Below, piece after piece: positions 5,952-6,247 of a DNA stretch of 6,247 bases. The stretch is from assembly GCA_031259485.1 (NCBI GenBank), contig JAIRLH010000013.1, positions 1-6,247 on the forward strand, in the 5' to 3' direction. The stretch's first letter is position 1, and every line of letters starts with the position of its first letter. A program made the translations under genes and the position numbers. Source of the stretch: Elusimicrobiota bacterium (GTDB lineage: Bacteria > Elusimicrobiota > Elusimicrobia > Elusimicrobiales > Elusimicrobiaceae). The notes beneath the pieces are model-generated. The model was not told the origin of the DNA, searched no databases, and saw only the letters and a program-made list of their open reading frames with translations.

Positions 5952-6247
5952 GTGAAAATCAAATTTAAAAAAAGATACGGCCTTATTGGCGGCGCGGCAG
6001 CGGCTTGCGCGCTGTTTTTAATGCTGCCGGCGATTTTCTCGGACGATATTGCTTCCCCGCTCCCGCCCGCCGCCGTGGACGGGGACGAGGCCTCTTCCGA
6101 GGGGTCTCTGCCTGTCGTGGTGTCGGAAAACTCTTTGGCCAAATACCTGCGCAAAGCCGGGGAATTTTACGGGCTGACCAAAAAGCCGTCAACGGCCTTT
6201 GGGCGTACGCGCGGCGTGCTTCCCCCCGCTCCGGAGGACAATTACAC
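5952..6247 (+). CDS. Exported or membrane-anchored protein, 3' end outside window
   Basis: GTG start, open to the right edge for 98 codons plus two bases. The basic start KIKFKKRYG (2-10) is followed by a hydrophobic segment (11-29, LIGGAAAACALFLMLPAIF), an export signal or anchor. AAAAC matches a loose lipobox, but the hydrophobic stretch continues 10 residues beyond the Cys, favouring a membrane helix. An acidic Pro/Ala/Ser linker (31-55) leads to SLAKYLRKAGEFYGL (61-75) and GRTRGVLPPAPED (84-96). This order parallels the 3155 protein, where a hydrophobic start ending in LP is followed by DD, then DKISDFYGF and a stretch rich in Arg, Pro and Ala. I infer a diverged paralog with an N-terminal FYG-containing domain; function unknown. 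It follows a terminator, so it is probably its own transcription unit. Confidence 0.7.
   Translation, partial: MKIKFKKRYGLIGGAAAACALFLMLPAIFSDDIASPLPPAAVDGDEASSEGSLPVVVSENSLAKYLRKAGEFYGLTKKPSTAFGRTRGVLPPAPEDNY

Overview
This window reads as a chromosomal segment of a host-associated bacterium, most plausibly a member of the Elusimicrobiota. I infer this from the type IV pilin-like gene at the left edge (ALPQY motif after a truncated hydrophobic helix, paired cysteines, a C-terminus ending in YKL), a style I recall from Elusimicrobium genomes. Classical Shine-Dalgarno (SD) signals precede most genes. The assignment is from memory and is not proven by the window. All genes lie on the + strand.

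Layout: (1) 1-450, the 3' part of a pilin-like gene, cut by the window edge. (2) 563-2961, purB and purA overlapping by 4 bases. Together they encode the two-step conversion of IMP to AMP. PurB is a full-length E. coli-type enzyme, while PurA is the short (~340 residue) form usually associated with archaea. purB has a perfect -10 box so close to its ATG, and no SD, that its transcript may be leaderless. (3) 2962-3154, a non-coding stretch with a small palindrome resembling scattered REP-like repeats, a good sigma-70-type promoter, and a T-rich, A-poor leader. (4) 3155-4270, a large alanine-rich secreted or membrane-anchored protein of unknown function. (5) 4271-4393, two overlapping, mutually exclusive hairpins, then a 10-bp tandem duplication carrying an SD. 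(6) 4394-5782, two translationally coupled genes for small secreted proteins. The second appears interrupted by a one-base frameshift near its 3' end, because a protein-like reading frame continues for about 50 codons in the +1 frame. (7) 5844-5876, a strong Rho-independent terminator. (8) 5952 to the right edge, the start of another secreted protein that looks like a diverged relative of the one at 3155.

The left half is housekeeping nucleotide metabolism. The right half is a cluster of lineage-specific exported proteins, with paralogs flanking a coupled pair. No known defence, mobile or CRISPR system is visible. The points most worth checking are the exported-protein cluster with its possible frameshift, the short-form PurA beside a bacterial-type PurB, and the leaderless purB start.
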